Shown: positions 1 through 7,035, counted from the stretch's first letter. The stretch: 10,607 nt of DNA from Phycisphaerales bacterium (GCA_003152975.1 PMBP01000113.1:4717-15323), one strand, 5' to 3'. The notes: generated from the sequence alone by a model not told the origin. Program-made: numbers and translations.

Positions 1-150
1 GGGTATTTTCATTTCCGCTTCCTATACGGCACGCGTCATCCCCGGATCAACAGCGTCTGGGCCGTGATGGGGCTGGTCTTTATCATCATCACCCTGGTGT
101 GGGTCAACCTGTCGCGGATCTTTCCCGGTCTGCACAATTACGCCACATGA
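1..150 (+). CDS. C-terminal end of a CcsA/HemX-type cytochrome c assembly membrane protein (5' truncated)
   Basis: The reading frame is open from the first base and ends at TGA 148-150, leaving 49 visible residues. They contain a hydrophobic helix (about residues 20-37, with VFIIITLVW) and end in a WVNLSRIFPGLHNYAT tail. A helix followed by a short GLHxYA-like terminus is typical of the CcsA/ResC family, which handles heme during cytochrome c maturation, and of its relative HemX, which sits in hemA-hemX-hemC operons in other bacteria. Lying just upstream of hemC on the same strand supports a member of this family. Whether it is a true cytochrome c synthase component or a HemX-like protein cannot be decided because the heme-binding tryptophan-rich part lies outside the window. 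Confidence 0.68.
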   Translation, partial: GYFHFRFLYGTRHPRINSVWAVMGLVFIIITLVWVNLSRIFPGLHNYAT

Positions 151-320
151 CAGCGAATCCGGTCCCGAGTGCGCGATCCGGAGTTGATCGGGCGACGGAG
201 GTCGGGTACAATAGCGACATGAAATTCGATTATCGCAGATACCGTTTTCACCGTGATCGAGCTCCGTTGGTCTATACCCTTCGGCCGGTGGGCGATATTG
301 TGCGGGGGGGTGATTTGTGA
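147..320 (+). CDS. Possible small ORF bridging the upstream gene and hemC (57 aa, or 33 aa from ATG 219)
   Basis: An ATG at 147 overlaps the stop of the upstream gene (ATGA 147-150), and the frame runs to TGA 318-320, overlapping the GTG start of hemC (GTGA). Overlaps of this kind are the rule for the rest of this operon, which is the main argument for the ORF. Against it, there is no ribosome binding site ahead of ATG 147 or of the internal ATG 219, the third codon positions of the second half are only about half G/C, and the arginine-rich product (7 Arg in the last 33 residues) matches nothing I recognise. The internal ATG 219 lies at the predicted transcription start, so a leaderless 33-residue leader peptide coupled to hemC is possible. 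No function is proposed. Confidence 0.22.
   Translation: MTANPVPSARSGVDRATEVGYNSDMKFDYRRYRFHRDRAPLVYTLRPVGDIVRGGDL
184..212 (+). promoter_or_regulatory. Candidate sigma70-type promoter upstream of hemC
   Basis: TTGATC (184-189) and TACAAT (207-212) are separated by exactly 17 bases, close to the TTGACA/TATAAT consensus with optimal spacing. The predicted start of transcription falls near 219, about 100 bases before hemC. This could give the heme genes their own promoter in addition to read-through from the upstream gene. It is a pattern match only. In a GC-rich genome such a good match is uncommon by chance, but the bases also lie in an open reading frame. Confidence 0.45.
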
Positions 321-1246
321 CTCGGCTGGTCGTGGCGACGCGAGCCAGCCGCCTGGCCCTTGCACAGACGCAATGGGTGATCGACGCCCTCAAGGCCACT
401 CATCCCGGGCTGGAGGTTGCCATCCATACGGTGACTACGAAGGGCGATCAGGACGCCCGGACGGAATTGTGGAAGTTCACCAGCAGCGGCCTGTTCACCT
501 CGCAGGTAGAACAGGCCATTCTGGAGGGGAGAGCCGACTTTGCCGTCCACAGCTTCAAGGATCTGCCCACGGAATTGACCGGCGGTCTGCGGATCGCGGC
601 GATTCCCCGGCGGCACCCGCCGGAGGATGTTCTCGTGTGCGGCCGTGCGATTGCCGGCGTGGAAGGTTTGTGGCCCGGCGCCAAGGTCGGCACTTCCAGC
701 CCGCGTCGGATTGCCCTGCTGCGAAGCCGGCGAAGCGATTTGGAGATCGTGACGGTCCGGGGTAATGTCGAAACCAGAGTGATAAAGGTTACATCCGGGC
801 TGGTGGATGCGGTGGTTATGGCCCGCGCGGGACTGGATCGGATCGGCCTGTCGGATCGGATTTCCTGTATTCTGGATCCCATGCTATTTATTCCAGCGCC
901 GGCACAGGGGGCGCTGGCCATCCAGTGCCGCGGCGACGATCCGGCCATGCCGGCAATCCTGAAGGTTCTGGACGATCCGGCCACACGGCTGGTCGTCGAG
1001 GCCGAGCGAATGGTCCTGTCGCGGCTTCATCCCGGCTGCCATGCCCCCGTGGGCGTCTATGCAAATCGAATCGACGATGCTATAATCCTGTCGGCGTTTG
1101 TCGCGGAGATGTCGGCCCGGCGGGTCCTGCGGCGGCAGGTTCGCGGCCCGGCGGCCCGATCGCTGGAGCTGGCCAACCGGTTGGCCGACGAACTGATCGG
1201 CGACGGCGCCGTAGAGATCCTTTCTCAAGTGGAAACCGATGAGTAA
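317..1246 (+). CDS. hemC: Porphobilinogen deaminase (hydroxymethylbilane synthase)
   Basis: This cytosolic enzyme condenses four porphobilinogen molecules into hydroxymethylbilane, the linear tetrapyrrole precursor. The 309-residue length is normal for the family. It opens with the typical ATRASRLALAQTQ segment (residues 7-19). It has HSFKDLP (78-84), carrying the catalytic aspartate at 82, then GTSSPRR (125-131) and TVRGNVETR (146-154). Cys241 in LHPGCHAPVG is the attachment point of the dipyrromethane cofactor. The residue before the usual Gly-Cys pair is Pro rather than the common Gly. The start is GTG 317: an in-frame TGA at 311-313 rules out anything further upstream, and a G-rich Shine-Dalgarno-like stretch (304-313) precedes it. 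The 3' end overlaps the next gene by 8 bases, so translation is probably coupled. Confidence 0.97.
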   Translation: MTRLVVATRASRLALAQTQWVIDALKATHPGLEVAIHTVTTKGDQDARTELWKFTSSGLFTSQVEQAILEGRADFAVHSFKDLPTELTGGLRIAAIPRRHPPEDVLVCGRAIAGVEGLWPGAKVGTSSPRRIALLRSRRSDLEIVTVRGNVETRVIKVTSGLVDAVVMARAGLDRIGLSDRISCILDPMLFIPAPAQGALAIQCRGDDPAMPAILKVLDDPATRLVVEAERMVLSRLHPGCHAPVGVYANRIDDAIILSAFVAEMSARRVLRRQVRGPAARSLELANRLADELIGDGAVEILSQVETDE

Positions 1247-2753
1247 TGCCAAGATCTATCTGGTCGGTGCCGGTCCCGGCGATCCGTCGCTGCTGACGCT
1301 GCGAGCGGTTGAGCTGCTCGGGCAGGCCGAATGTGTCGTCTATGACGGCCTGGTCGCACCGCAGATTCTGCGCTACGCCCGGCCGGGGGCCGAACTAATC
1401 AGCGTTCGCAAGCGGACCGGCGATAGTCCGGTCGATCAGCAGGACATCCACCAGATCCTTCTGGACCGAATCCGGCAGGGCAAGATCATCGTCCGGCTCA
1501 AGGGCGGCGATCCGGGTCTGTTCGGTCGCTCGGCCGAAGAGGTGGCGCTGTGCCTGGAAAACCAGGCGCCCTTCGAGATCATCCCCGGCATCACTTCGGC
1601 GCTGGCGGCGGCGGATTATTGCGGGATCTTTCTGACCGACCGCGAGGCCAGTTCGCAACTGATGTTCGTGACCGGACAGGAGGCCGCAGACAAGACCGAC
1701 AGCCGGCTGGACTTTGCCAATATGGCCGCCTTTGGCGGAACGATTGTCTTCTACATGGCGATGACGCGGCTCGACCTGATCACCGGGGCCCTGATCCGTC
1801 ACGGCAAGGATTCATCCATGCCCGTCGCCGTCGTCCAACATGCCAGCACCTCCCGGCAGCGATTGTTGCTTTCGAATCTCCAGGATGTGGCCGAGCAGTG
1901 CCGCCGCGATCGCATCGAGGCCCCGGCGATCGTCATCATCGGCCCGACGGCCCGCACGGAGGCCCGCAGAAACTGGTTCATGCGACGGCCCCTGTTCGGC
2001 AAGCGGATCGTCATCACGCGCGACCGGCAGGGAAACGATTCCTTCGGGGCGATGGTGTCGGCCCAGGGGGCCGAGCCGATCGCGTTGGACACCATTCGGA
2101 TTCTCGATGGCACGCAGGACACGGAGGTTCAGCGGACGCTGGCAGGGTTGTCCGGTTACGATTGGATTTTCTTTACCAGCGCCAACGGTGTTCGGCGTGT
2201 CTTTGCGGCCCTGGCGCGGATGAACCGGGATGCCCGGGCTCTGGCCGGGCCGAAGATCGCCTGCATCGGCAGCGAATCGGCGGCCTGTCTGGCCGGGTTC
2301 GGGGTGGTTGCCGATTTTGTCCCGACGCGGTTTACCAGCCAGGCAATGGTCGAAGAGCTGTCGCAGCGCCAATCCTTTGCGGGAAAGAATATCGTCCTTC
2401 TGCGGTCGGGAATCGCGCCGGACGATCTGCCCCGGGCCCTGTCGCAGCTCGGCGGCATCGTGACCGACAGCCCCATCTATATGGTCCAGTCGCAGCGAAA
2501 TGATCCCTCGGATATCCTTTCCCGCCTGGCCAGAAACAAGATCGATTGGATCACCTTCACCAGTTCCTCGACGGTTCGCTCGTTCTTTGAGCAGGTGCCG
2601 CTGGAACGGGTGCTGGCTTCCAAGGCCCGCATTGCGTCCATCGGTCCGGAGACGACGCGGCAATTGCAGTCATTGTCGGCCCGGATTGATCTGGAAGCAA
2701 CGCGCCACACGATGGAGGGGCTCCTTTCGGCCCTGATGGAGATCGCCCCATGA
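1239..2753 (+). CDS. cobA-hemD: Fused uroporphyrinogen-III C-methyltransferase / uroporphyrinogen-III synthase
   Basis: This bifunctional protein of 504 residues does two consecutive steps in reverse domain order. The N-terminal half (about 1-240) is the SAM-dependent methyltransferase that converts uroporphyrinogen III to precorrin-2. It shows VGAGPGDPSLLTLRA (9-23), VVYDGLV (33-39), VRLKGGDPGLFGR (85-97) and PGITSA (116-121). A short linker near 245-253 leads into the C-terminal half (about 254-504), the synthase that cyclises hydroxymethylbilane to uroporphyrinogen III. That half is recognised by GKRIVITR, FFTSANGVRRV (311-321), WITFTSSSTVRSF (437-449), IGPETT and the terminal EATRHTMEGLLSAL. 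Such fusions are well known in bacteria that make siroheme or cobamides. Here the methyltransferase half channels all product toward precorrin-2, consistent with the Ahb genes next to it. No precorrin-2 dehydrogenase/chelatase domain is attached. The stop overlaps the next ATG (ATGA). Confidence 0.95.
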   Translation: MSNAKIYLVGAGPGDPSLLTLRAVELLGQAECVVYDGLVAPQILRYARPGAELISVRKRTGDSPVDQQDIHQILLDRIRQGKIIVRLKGGDPGLFGRSAEEVALCLENQAPFEIIPGITSALAAADYCGIFLTDREASSQLMFVTGQEAADKTDSRLDFANMAAFGGTIVFYMAMTRLDLITGALIRHGKDSSMPVAVVQHASTSRQRLLLSNLQDVAEQCRRDRIEAPAIVIIGPTARTEARRNWFMRRPLFGKRIVITRDRQGNDSFGAMVSAQGAEPIALDTIRILDGTQDTEVQRTLAGLSGYDWIFFTSANGVRRVFAALARMNRDARALAGPKIACIGSESAACLAGFGVVADFVPTRFTSQAMVEELSQRQSFAGKNIVLLRSGIAPDDLPRALSQLGGIVTDSPIYMVQSQRNDPSDILSRLARNKIDWITFTSSSTVRSFFEQVPLERVLASKARIASIGPETTRQLQSLSARIDLEATRHTMEGLLSALMEIAP

Positions 2754-3907
2754 TCAACATCACCAAGCTCTATTGCGGCCGATCGGGCCAGTCGGACCCC
2801 CTGCGGTATCCCGAGCAGAGGAATGTCAAGCCGATCGCGGTGTTCAACTGCACAGCCCAGTGCAATCTTCGCTGCCTGCATTGCTACAGCTCCTCCGACG
2901 CGGCCAGTTCGGCCGAGGCGCTGTCCACCGGGCAGGCCAAGCAGCTCATCGACCAGGTCGCCGACTACGGCTGCCCGGTCATTCTCTTCAGCGGCGGCGA
3001 GCCGATGCTCCGCAAGGATCTCTTCGAGCTGATCGCCTACGCGGCAAACCGCAAGCTACGCACGGTCCTATCGACCAACGGCACGCGGATCGACCCGCCG
3101 GCCGCCGAGACGCTCAAGCGATTGAATGTCAGCTATATCGGAATCTCGCTGGACGGCCCCGAACCGCTGCACGACGCTTTTCGCGGACGGGCCGGAAGTT
3201 TTCGCGAAACGCTGACGGGCATTTGCAACTGCCGTGCGGCGGGATTGCGGACAGGCCTTCGCTGCACCCTGACGCGGAGCAACCACGACCATGTCGAGAC
3301 GATCTTCGAGATCGCCGAGCAAAACGAGGTCCGGCGGATCTGCTTTTATCACCTCATCCGCACGGGACGGGCGACGGAGCTGCACGACCAGGCGATCACG
3401 GCCGAACAGGCCCGCAACGCGCTGGACCGGATTCTGGATAAGACCGAGCAGCAAGTTTCCGCAGATTGCGTCGAGGAGGTCCTCACCGTCGGCAACCACG
3501 CCGACGGCCCGTATCTGCTCCTGCGGCTGGGCCGGATGGGCAGCACCGCGATGGCCCAACAGGCGCTGGACCTGCTGCTCAAGTCCGGCGGCAACCGCGT
3601 CGGCCAGAACATCGCGTGCATCAGTTGGACCGGCGATGTCTATCCGGACCAGTTCTGGCGGAATTACCCGCTGGGCAATGTCCTGCAAACGCCCTTCGGC
3701 CGCATCTGGGACAATGTTGAAGACCCTGTGCTGAAAATCCTTCGCGACAAGGACCGGTACAAGGACCCCAAGTGCGCCCGTTGTCGGTTCTTTGCGATCT
3801 GCAAGGGCAATTACCGCTCGCTCTCCGGCAGGCCCGATCCGGGCGACTGGTGCAACGAGCCGGAATGTTATATTTCCGAACAGGAAATCTCCACTTCGAA
3901 TGGATAG
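2750..3907 (+). CDS. ahbC: Radical SAM 12,18-didecarboxysiroheme deacetylase AhbC
   Basis: The predicted product (385 aa) removes the two acetate groups of 12,18-didecarboxysiroheme to give Fe-coproporphyrin III, the middle step of the siroheme-dependent heme route. The radical SAM [4Fe-4S] motif CNLRCLHC (Cys38, Cys42, Cys45) is followed by SGGEP (81-85) and SLDGP (133-137). AhbC hallmarks are the N-terminal ITKLYCGRSG, TVGNHADGPYL (246-256) and ACISWTGDVYPDQFWR (289-304). A C-terminal set of cysteines (342, 345, 351, 368, 373), with Cys290, fits an auxiliary iron-sulfur cluster of the SPASM/twitch kind. The start is ATG 2750, with GGAG at 2738-2741 eight bases ahead, inside the end of cobA-hemD. 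The related NirJ of heme d1 synthesis is the alternative. The operon context (AhbD and the decarboxylases) and the LYCG/NHADGP motifs favour AhbC. Confidence 0.9.
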   Translation: MINITKLYCGRSGQSDPLRYPEQRNVKPIAVFNCTAQCNLRCLHCYSSSDAASSAEALSTGQAKQLIDQVADYGCPVILFSGGEPMLRKDLFELIAYAANRKLRTVLSTNGTRIDPPAAETLKRLNVSYIGISLDGPEPLHDAFRGRAGSFRETLTGICNCRAAGLRTGLRCTLTRSNHDHVETIFEIAEQNEVRRICFYHLIRTGRATELHDQAITAEQARNALDRILDKTEQQVSADCVEEVLTVGNHADGPYLLLRLGRMGSTAMAQQALDLLLKSGGNRVGQNIACISWTGDVYPDQFWRNYPLGNVLQTPFGRIWDNVEDPVLKILRDKDRYKDPKCARCRFFAICKGNYRSLSGRPDPGDWCNEPECYISEQEISTSNG

Positions 3908-3916
3908 GAGTGCGAT

Positions 3917-4891
3917 ATGGCTTTTCCGAATACGCGAATGCGACGATTGCGGACGACCCCGACGATGCGTCGGCTGGTCCGCGAAACGACGGTGACCGTC
4001 GATGACCTGGTCTATCCGATGTTCATTTGCCCCGGCGAGAATGTCCGGACAGCCATCCCTTCGTTGCGTGATTGCTTCCACATTTCTCCCGACCGCATCG
4101 CGACCGACACAGCCGAGGTCGCATCGCTGGGGATTCCGGCGGCGCTGCTCTTTGGCCTGCCGCGCCACAAGGACGCTCGCGGCTCGGACGCCTGGGCCGC
4201 CGACAGCTCCGTCGCGCAGGCGATCCGGGCGATCAAAAAGGCCACGCCGGAGTTGCTGGTGATCACGGATGTTTGCCTGTGTGCCTACACCGATCACGGC
4301 CACTGCGGGGTCATTCGCAACGGTCGCATCGACAACGACGCCTCGTGCGGGCTGCTGGCCCAGATGGCCGTGGCCCACGCCCGTGCCGGCGCCGACATCG
4401 TCGCCCCATCGGACATGATGGACGGGCGCATCGGCGTGCTGCGACGGGCCCTCGACGACGAGGGGTTCACCGAGGTCGCGATCCTATCCTACGCGGCCAA
4501 GTACGCCTCCGCCTTCTACGGCCCGTTCCGCGACGCGGCGCACAGCGCCCCGGGCGCCGGGGACCGCAAGGGCTACCAGATGGACCCGGCCGCATCGCGG
4601 CAGGCGATCCGCGAGATCGAGCTGGATATCGATGAGGGCGCCGACATCGTTATGGTAAAACCGGCGCTGAATTACCTGGATATCATCCACGCCGCCCGCA
4701 GTCGCTTTGAGGTTCCCATCGCCGCCTACCATGTCAGCGGCGAGTACATGATGCTCCACGCCGCCGCCGACGCGGGCTATCTGGACCGGGACGCGGCGAC
4801 GATGGAGACGCTGACGAGCATCAAGCGGGCCGGCGCCGACATCATTCTCACTTACTCGGCCAAGACCGCCGCGCGAATCCTGCGACCATGA
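3917..4891 (+). CDS. hemB: Delta-aminolevulinic acid dehydratase (porphobilinogen synthase)
   Basis: Two 5-aminolevulinate molecules are condensed to porphobilinogen in the cytosol. The 324-residue protein has the family's whole core. DVCLCAYTDHGHCG (118-131) carries the three zinc-binding cysteines (120, 122, 130), marking a zinc-dependent rather than purely magnesium-dependent enzyme. The two substrate Schiff-base lysines are Lys195 in SYAAKYAS and Lys248 in MVKPA. DRKGYQMDP (216-224) and YHVSGEY (271-277) are also present. An AGGAG ribosome binding site (3906-3910) overlaps the TAG stop of ahbC, six bases before ATG 3917, and supports the start. The gene performs the earliest step of those in the window yet lies fourth in the operon. 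Its stop overlaps the next start (ATGA, 4888-4891). Confidence 0.97.
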   Translation: MAFPNTRMRRLRTTPTMRRLVRETTVTVDDLVYPMFICPGENVRTAIPSLRDCFHISPDRIATDTAEVASLGIPAALLFGLPRHKDARGSDAWAADSSVAQAIRAIKKATPELLVITDVCLCAYTDHGHCGVIRNGRIDNDASCGLLAQMAVAHARAGADIVAPSDMMDGRIGVLRRALDDEGFTEVAILSYAAKYASAFYGPFRDAAHSAPGAGDRKGYQMDPAASRQAIREIELDIDEGADIVMVKPALNYLDIIHAARSRFEVPIAAYHVSGEYMMLHAAADAGYLDRDAATMETLTSIKRAGADIILTYSAKTAARILRP

Positions 4892-7035
4892 CGCACGGCC
4901 ATCCCCATTCCGATTCCACCGGCGATACGGTCCGGCTTCCGCGGATCATCGCATTCGAAGTGACGCGACAGTGTCCCTTGCGCTGCCGCCATTGCCGTGC
5001 GGCCGCGACGACCAGCTCCACCGATGGCCTTTCCACCGAGCAGTGCAAACGCATCCTCAAGGGCATCGCCGATTTCCACAAGTCGATCATCATCTTCACC
5101 GGCGGCGAGCCGCTGGCTCGGGCCGACATCTTCGAGCTGGTCGAATACGCCCGCACGCTGGGCCTGCCTGCGGTGTTGGCCACCTGCGGCATGGATATGG
5201 ACGCGGCCACCGCAATCCGCCTAAAACAGTCCGGTATATCGGCAATCTCCTTTTCCATCGACGGCGCCACCGCCGCCTCGCACGACGCCTTCCGCCAGAC
5301 CCCCGGCGCCTATGACGCGGTCCTTGCCGCCATCGAGGCCGTCAAAGCCGCGGGCCTTCGCTTCCAGATCAACACCACCGTCACTCGGCTCAACCTCTCC
5401 GAAGTCGGCGCGATCTCCGATCTGGCTACCCGCCTGGGCGCGGCGTGCTTCAATCCGTTTATTCTCGTTCCCATCGGCAGGGGGGATGCGATCCGCGATC
5501 TGCTGCTGGGGCCCAAGGACTACGAAGACCTGCTGGGCCGCCTGGCCGATCTTCGCCGCGACAGCCCCATCGAGGTCCGCGTCACCTGCGGGCCGCAGTT
5601 TGCCCGCGTCGCCCGCCGCAAGAAACTTCCCAATGCCGAGATCATCCACGGCTGTCTGGCCGCCACAGGCTTTGCCTTCATCAGCCACACCGGCCGGGTC
5701 CAGACCTGCGGATTTCTGGAGACTTCCGCCGGAAATCTCGTCGAGCAGGATTACGATTTTGGCCGCCTCTGGCAACACTCGCCGCTGCTGGTATCCCTTC
5801 GCAAGAACGAATACCGCGGCGCCTGCGGGGGTTGCGGGTATCGCACCGTCTGCCGCGGCTGCCGGGCTCGGGCGCTGGCAGTGCTGGGCGATGTCCTGCA
5901 CGAAGACCCGATCTGCATTCTCGCCCACAATCGCCCGGAAGAAAAGGTGTCAGGCACCTTTTTATCGCGATCTGCCGAACTGGATTCCGGCCTGCGCCGG
6001 AATGACATGGATAGCGGCAATGAACTGGAGGGCTGCCACCCGGGTACAAGTGAGCCGCTCAGCGAATTCCACAAGCGGCTGCTGACGGTCCTGCAGGATC
6101 CGCTGCCGTTGTGCCGCCGGCCGTTTGAGCGGCTCGGGGAAATGCTCGGCAACACGGAGTCCGCCGTCCTCGGCCAGGTCGTCGCCCTCAAGTCTGCCGG
6201 CTGGATCCGCCGCTTTCGCGGGCAGGTCAACTACCGGGCGCTGGGCCGCACGGCCGTGCTGGTCACCGCCGCCGTCCCCGACGATGCGCTTGCCGCCGTC
6301 GGTCGGCTCGTCAGCGATTTGCCGGGCGTGTCGCACAACTACACCCGCCGCCACCGCTTCAACCTCTGGTTTACGCTGCAGGGTACCTCCGAAGTCGATA
6401 TTGAACGCCAACTGGCCGAGCTATCCGGACAAACCGGAGTCATATTTCATCCGCTCCCGGCATTGCGGCTGTTTAAGCTCGATGTTCGCTTCAATTTGGT
6501 CGATTCCCAAACGCATCCCGCTGAATCATCCGAGTTCCTGGACCTGAACTCTCCCGTTACGGCCGTATCGCTATCCCCCATCCAGAAGACGATCCTGACG
6601 GCGATCCAGCAAGAATTGCCGCTGGTCGAGCAGCCCTTCGACCGCCTGGCCCCGGTCGATCCGGAAATCGCATTACTAACTCTTCAATCACTTCAAACTC
6701 TCGGCGTCCTGCGGCGAATCTCGGCCGTCGTGGATTATCTCCGCCTGGGTTTTACCGCCAACGCCATGTTCGCCGGCAAGCTCCCCGATGATCAGATCGT
6801 TCTGGCCGGCACCGACCTGGCCCGCTGTGCGCTCGTCAGCCACTGCTACCACCGCCGACCCTTCCCCGAGCTGGGGTGCAATCTCTTCGCCATGTTCCAT
6901 GCCCGATCCGCCCCGGCTATCACCGAGGCCGTCGAATCCTTTGCCGCCCGCTGGAAATCGGATCCCTGTGCCCTTCTGGATACCGTCGCCGAACTCAAAA
7001 AGCAGCCCATCTCCCACCGGTTTGATGAGGAATGA
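4888..7035 (+). CDS. ahbD: AhbD-type radical SAM heme synthase fused to a two-unit siroheme decarboxylase (AhbA/AhbB-like)
   Basis: One 715-residue chain carries three catalytic modules. Residues about 17-350 form an AhbD-like radical SAM enzyme, expected to decarboxylate the two propionates of Fe-coproporphyrin III to vinyl groups, yielding heme b. It shows IAFEVTRQCPLRCRHCRA (21-38; cluster cysteines 29, 33, 36), IIIFTGGEP (67-75), INTTVT (161-166) and ISHTGRVQTCGFL (265-277). The cysteine-rich CGGCGYRTVCRGCRARA (313-329) fits an auxiliary cluster. Residues about 393-540 and 562-712 are two Lrp/AsnC-like units of the AhbA/AhbB/NirDL family, which convert siroheme to 12,18-didecarboxysiroheme. 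The first has GVSHNYTRRHRFNLWFTL (480-497); the second has VSHCYHRRPFPELGCNLFAM (650-669). I do not assign which unit is A-like or B-like. The second unit's HTH region looks shortened. The linker (351-390) contains palindromic repeats. Separate ahbA, ahbB and ahbD genes are the usual arrangement. The start is ATG 4888, without a clear ribosome binding site, and probably relies on coupling to hemB. Confidence 0.88.
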   Translation: MTHGHPHSDSTGDTVRLPRIIAFEVTRQCPLRCRHCRAAATTSSTDGLSTEQCKRILKGIADFHKSIIIFTGGEPLARADIFELVEYARTLGLPAVLATCGMDMDAATAIRLKQSGISAISFSIDGATAASHDAFRQTPGAYDAVLAAIEAVKAAGLRFQINTTVTRLNLSEVGAISDLATRLGAACFNPFILVPIGRGDAIRDLLLGPKDYEDLLGRLADLRRDSPIEVRVTCGPQFARVARRKKLPNAEIIHGCLAATGFAFISHTGRVQTCGFLETSAGNLVEQDYDFGRLWQHSPLLVSLRKNEYRGACGGCGYRTVCRGCRARALAVLGDVLHEDPICILAHNRPEEKVSGTFLSRSAELDSGLRRNDMDSGNELEGCHPGTSEPLSEFHKRLLTVLQDPLPLCRRPFERLGEMLGNTESAVLGQVVALKSAGWIRRFRGQVNYRALGRTAVLVTAAVPDDALAAVGRLVSDLPGVSHNYTRRHRFNLWFTLQGTSEVDIERQLAELSGQTGVIFHPLPALRLFKLDVRFNLVDSQTHPAESSEFLDLNSPVTAVSLSPIQKTILTAIQQELPLVEQPFDRLAPVDPEIALLTLQSLQTLGVLRRISAVVDYLRLGFTANAMFAGKLPDDQIVLAGTDLARCALVSHCYHRRPFPELGCNLFAMFHARSAPAITEAVESFAARWKSDPCALLDTVAELKKQPISHRFDEE
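5942..5963 (+). repeat. Perfect palindrome inside the fusion linker (unit 1)
   Basis: AAAAGGTG (5942-5949) and CACCTTTT (5955-5962) are exact reverse complements around the loop TCAGG. One more T follows at 5963. The unit is read in frame as part of the linker (KVSGTFL, residues 353-359). Near-identical AGGTGTCAGGCACCT strings occur as dispersed repeats in many bacterial genomes, so I read it as part of an inserted repeat rather than protein-driven sequence. Confidence 0.7.
5984..6003 (+). repeat. Perfect palindrome inside the fusion linker (unit 2)
   Basis: ATTCCGGC (5984-5991) and GCCGGAAT (5996-6003) pair exactly around the tetraloop CTGC. In the gene's frame it reads as part of LDSGLRRND. 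In another forward frame it reads WIPACAGMT, a string very familiar from dispersed GGATTCC-type repeats in bacterial genomes. It starts 20 bases after unit 1, and both lie between the radical SAM and decarboxylase modules. Confidence 0.72.

Noticed and set aside
2750..3907. Reading this radical SAM gene as nirJ of heme d1 synthesis
   Set aside because: The KLYCG start, NHADGP and SWTGDVYPDQFWR motifs and the presence of an AhbD domain fit AhbC better, and no other heme d1 genes are visible.
3068..4378. Minus-strand ORF of 436 codons across ahbC and hemB
   Set aside because: It is antisense to two genes with clear catalytic motifs, crosses their boundary, and its composition (rich in Arg, Gly, Asp and Val without any motif) is that of a high-GC shadow frame.
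5942..6003. The linker palindromes as a CRISPR array or internal terminator
   Set aside because: There are only two different palindromes and no repeated unit with spacers. Although a short T-run follows the first, it lies within an intact coding frame of the operon.
5312..6085. Forward ORF of 257 codons in another frame of the AhbD domain
   Set aside because: It is an off-frame shadow. Its only familiar string, WIPACAGMT, comes from the palindromic repeat and not from a gene.
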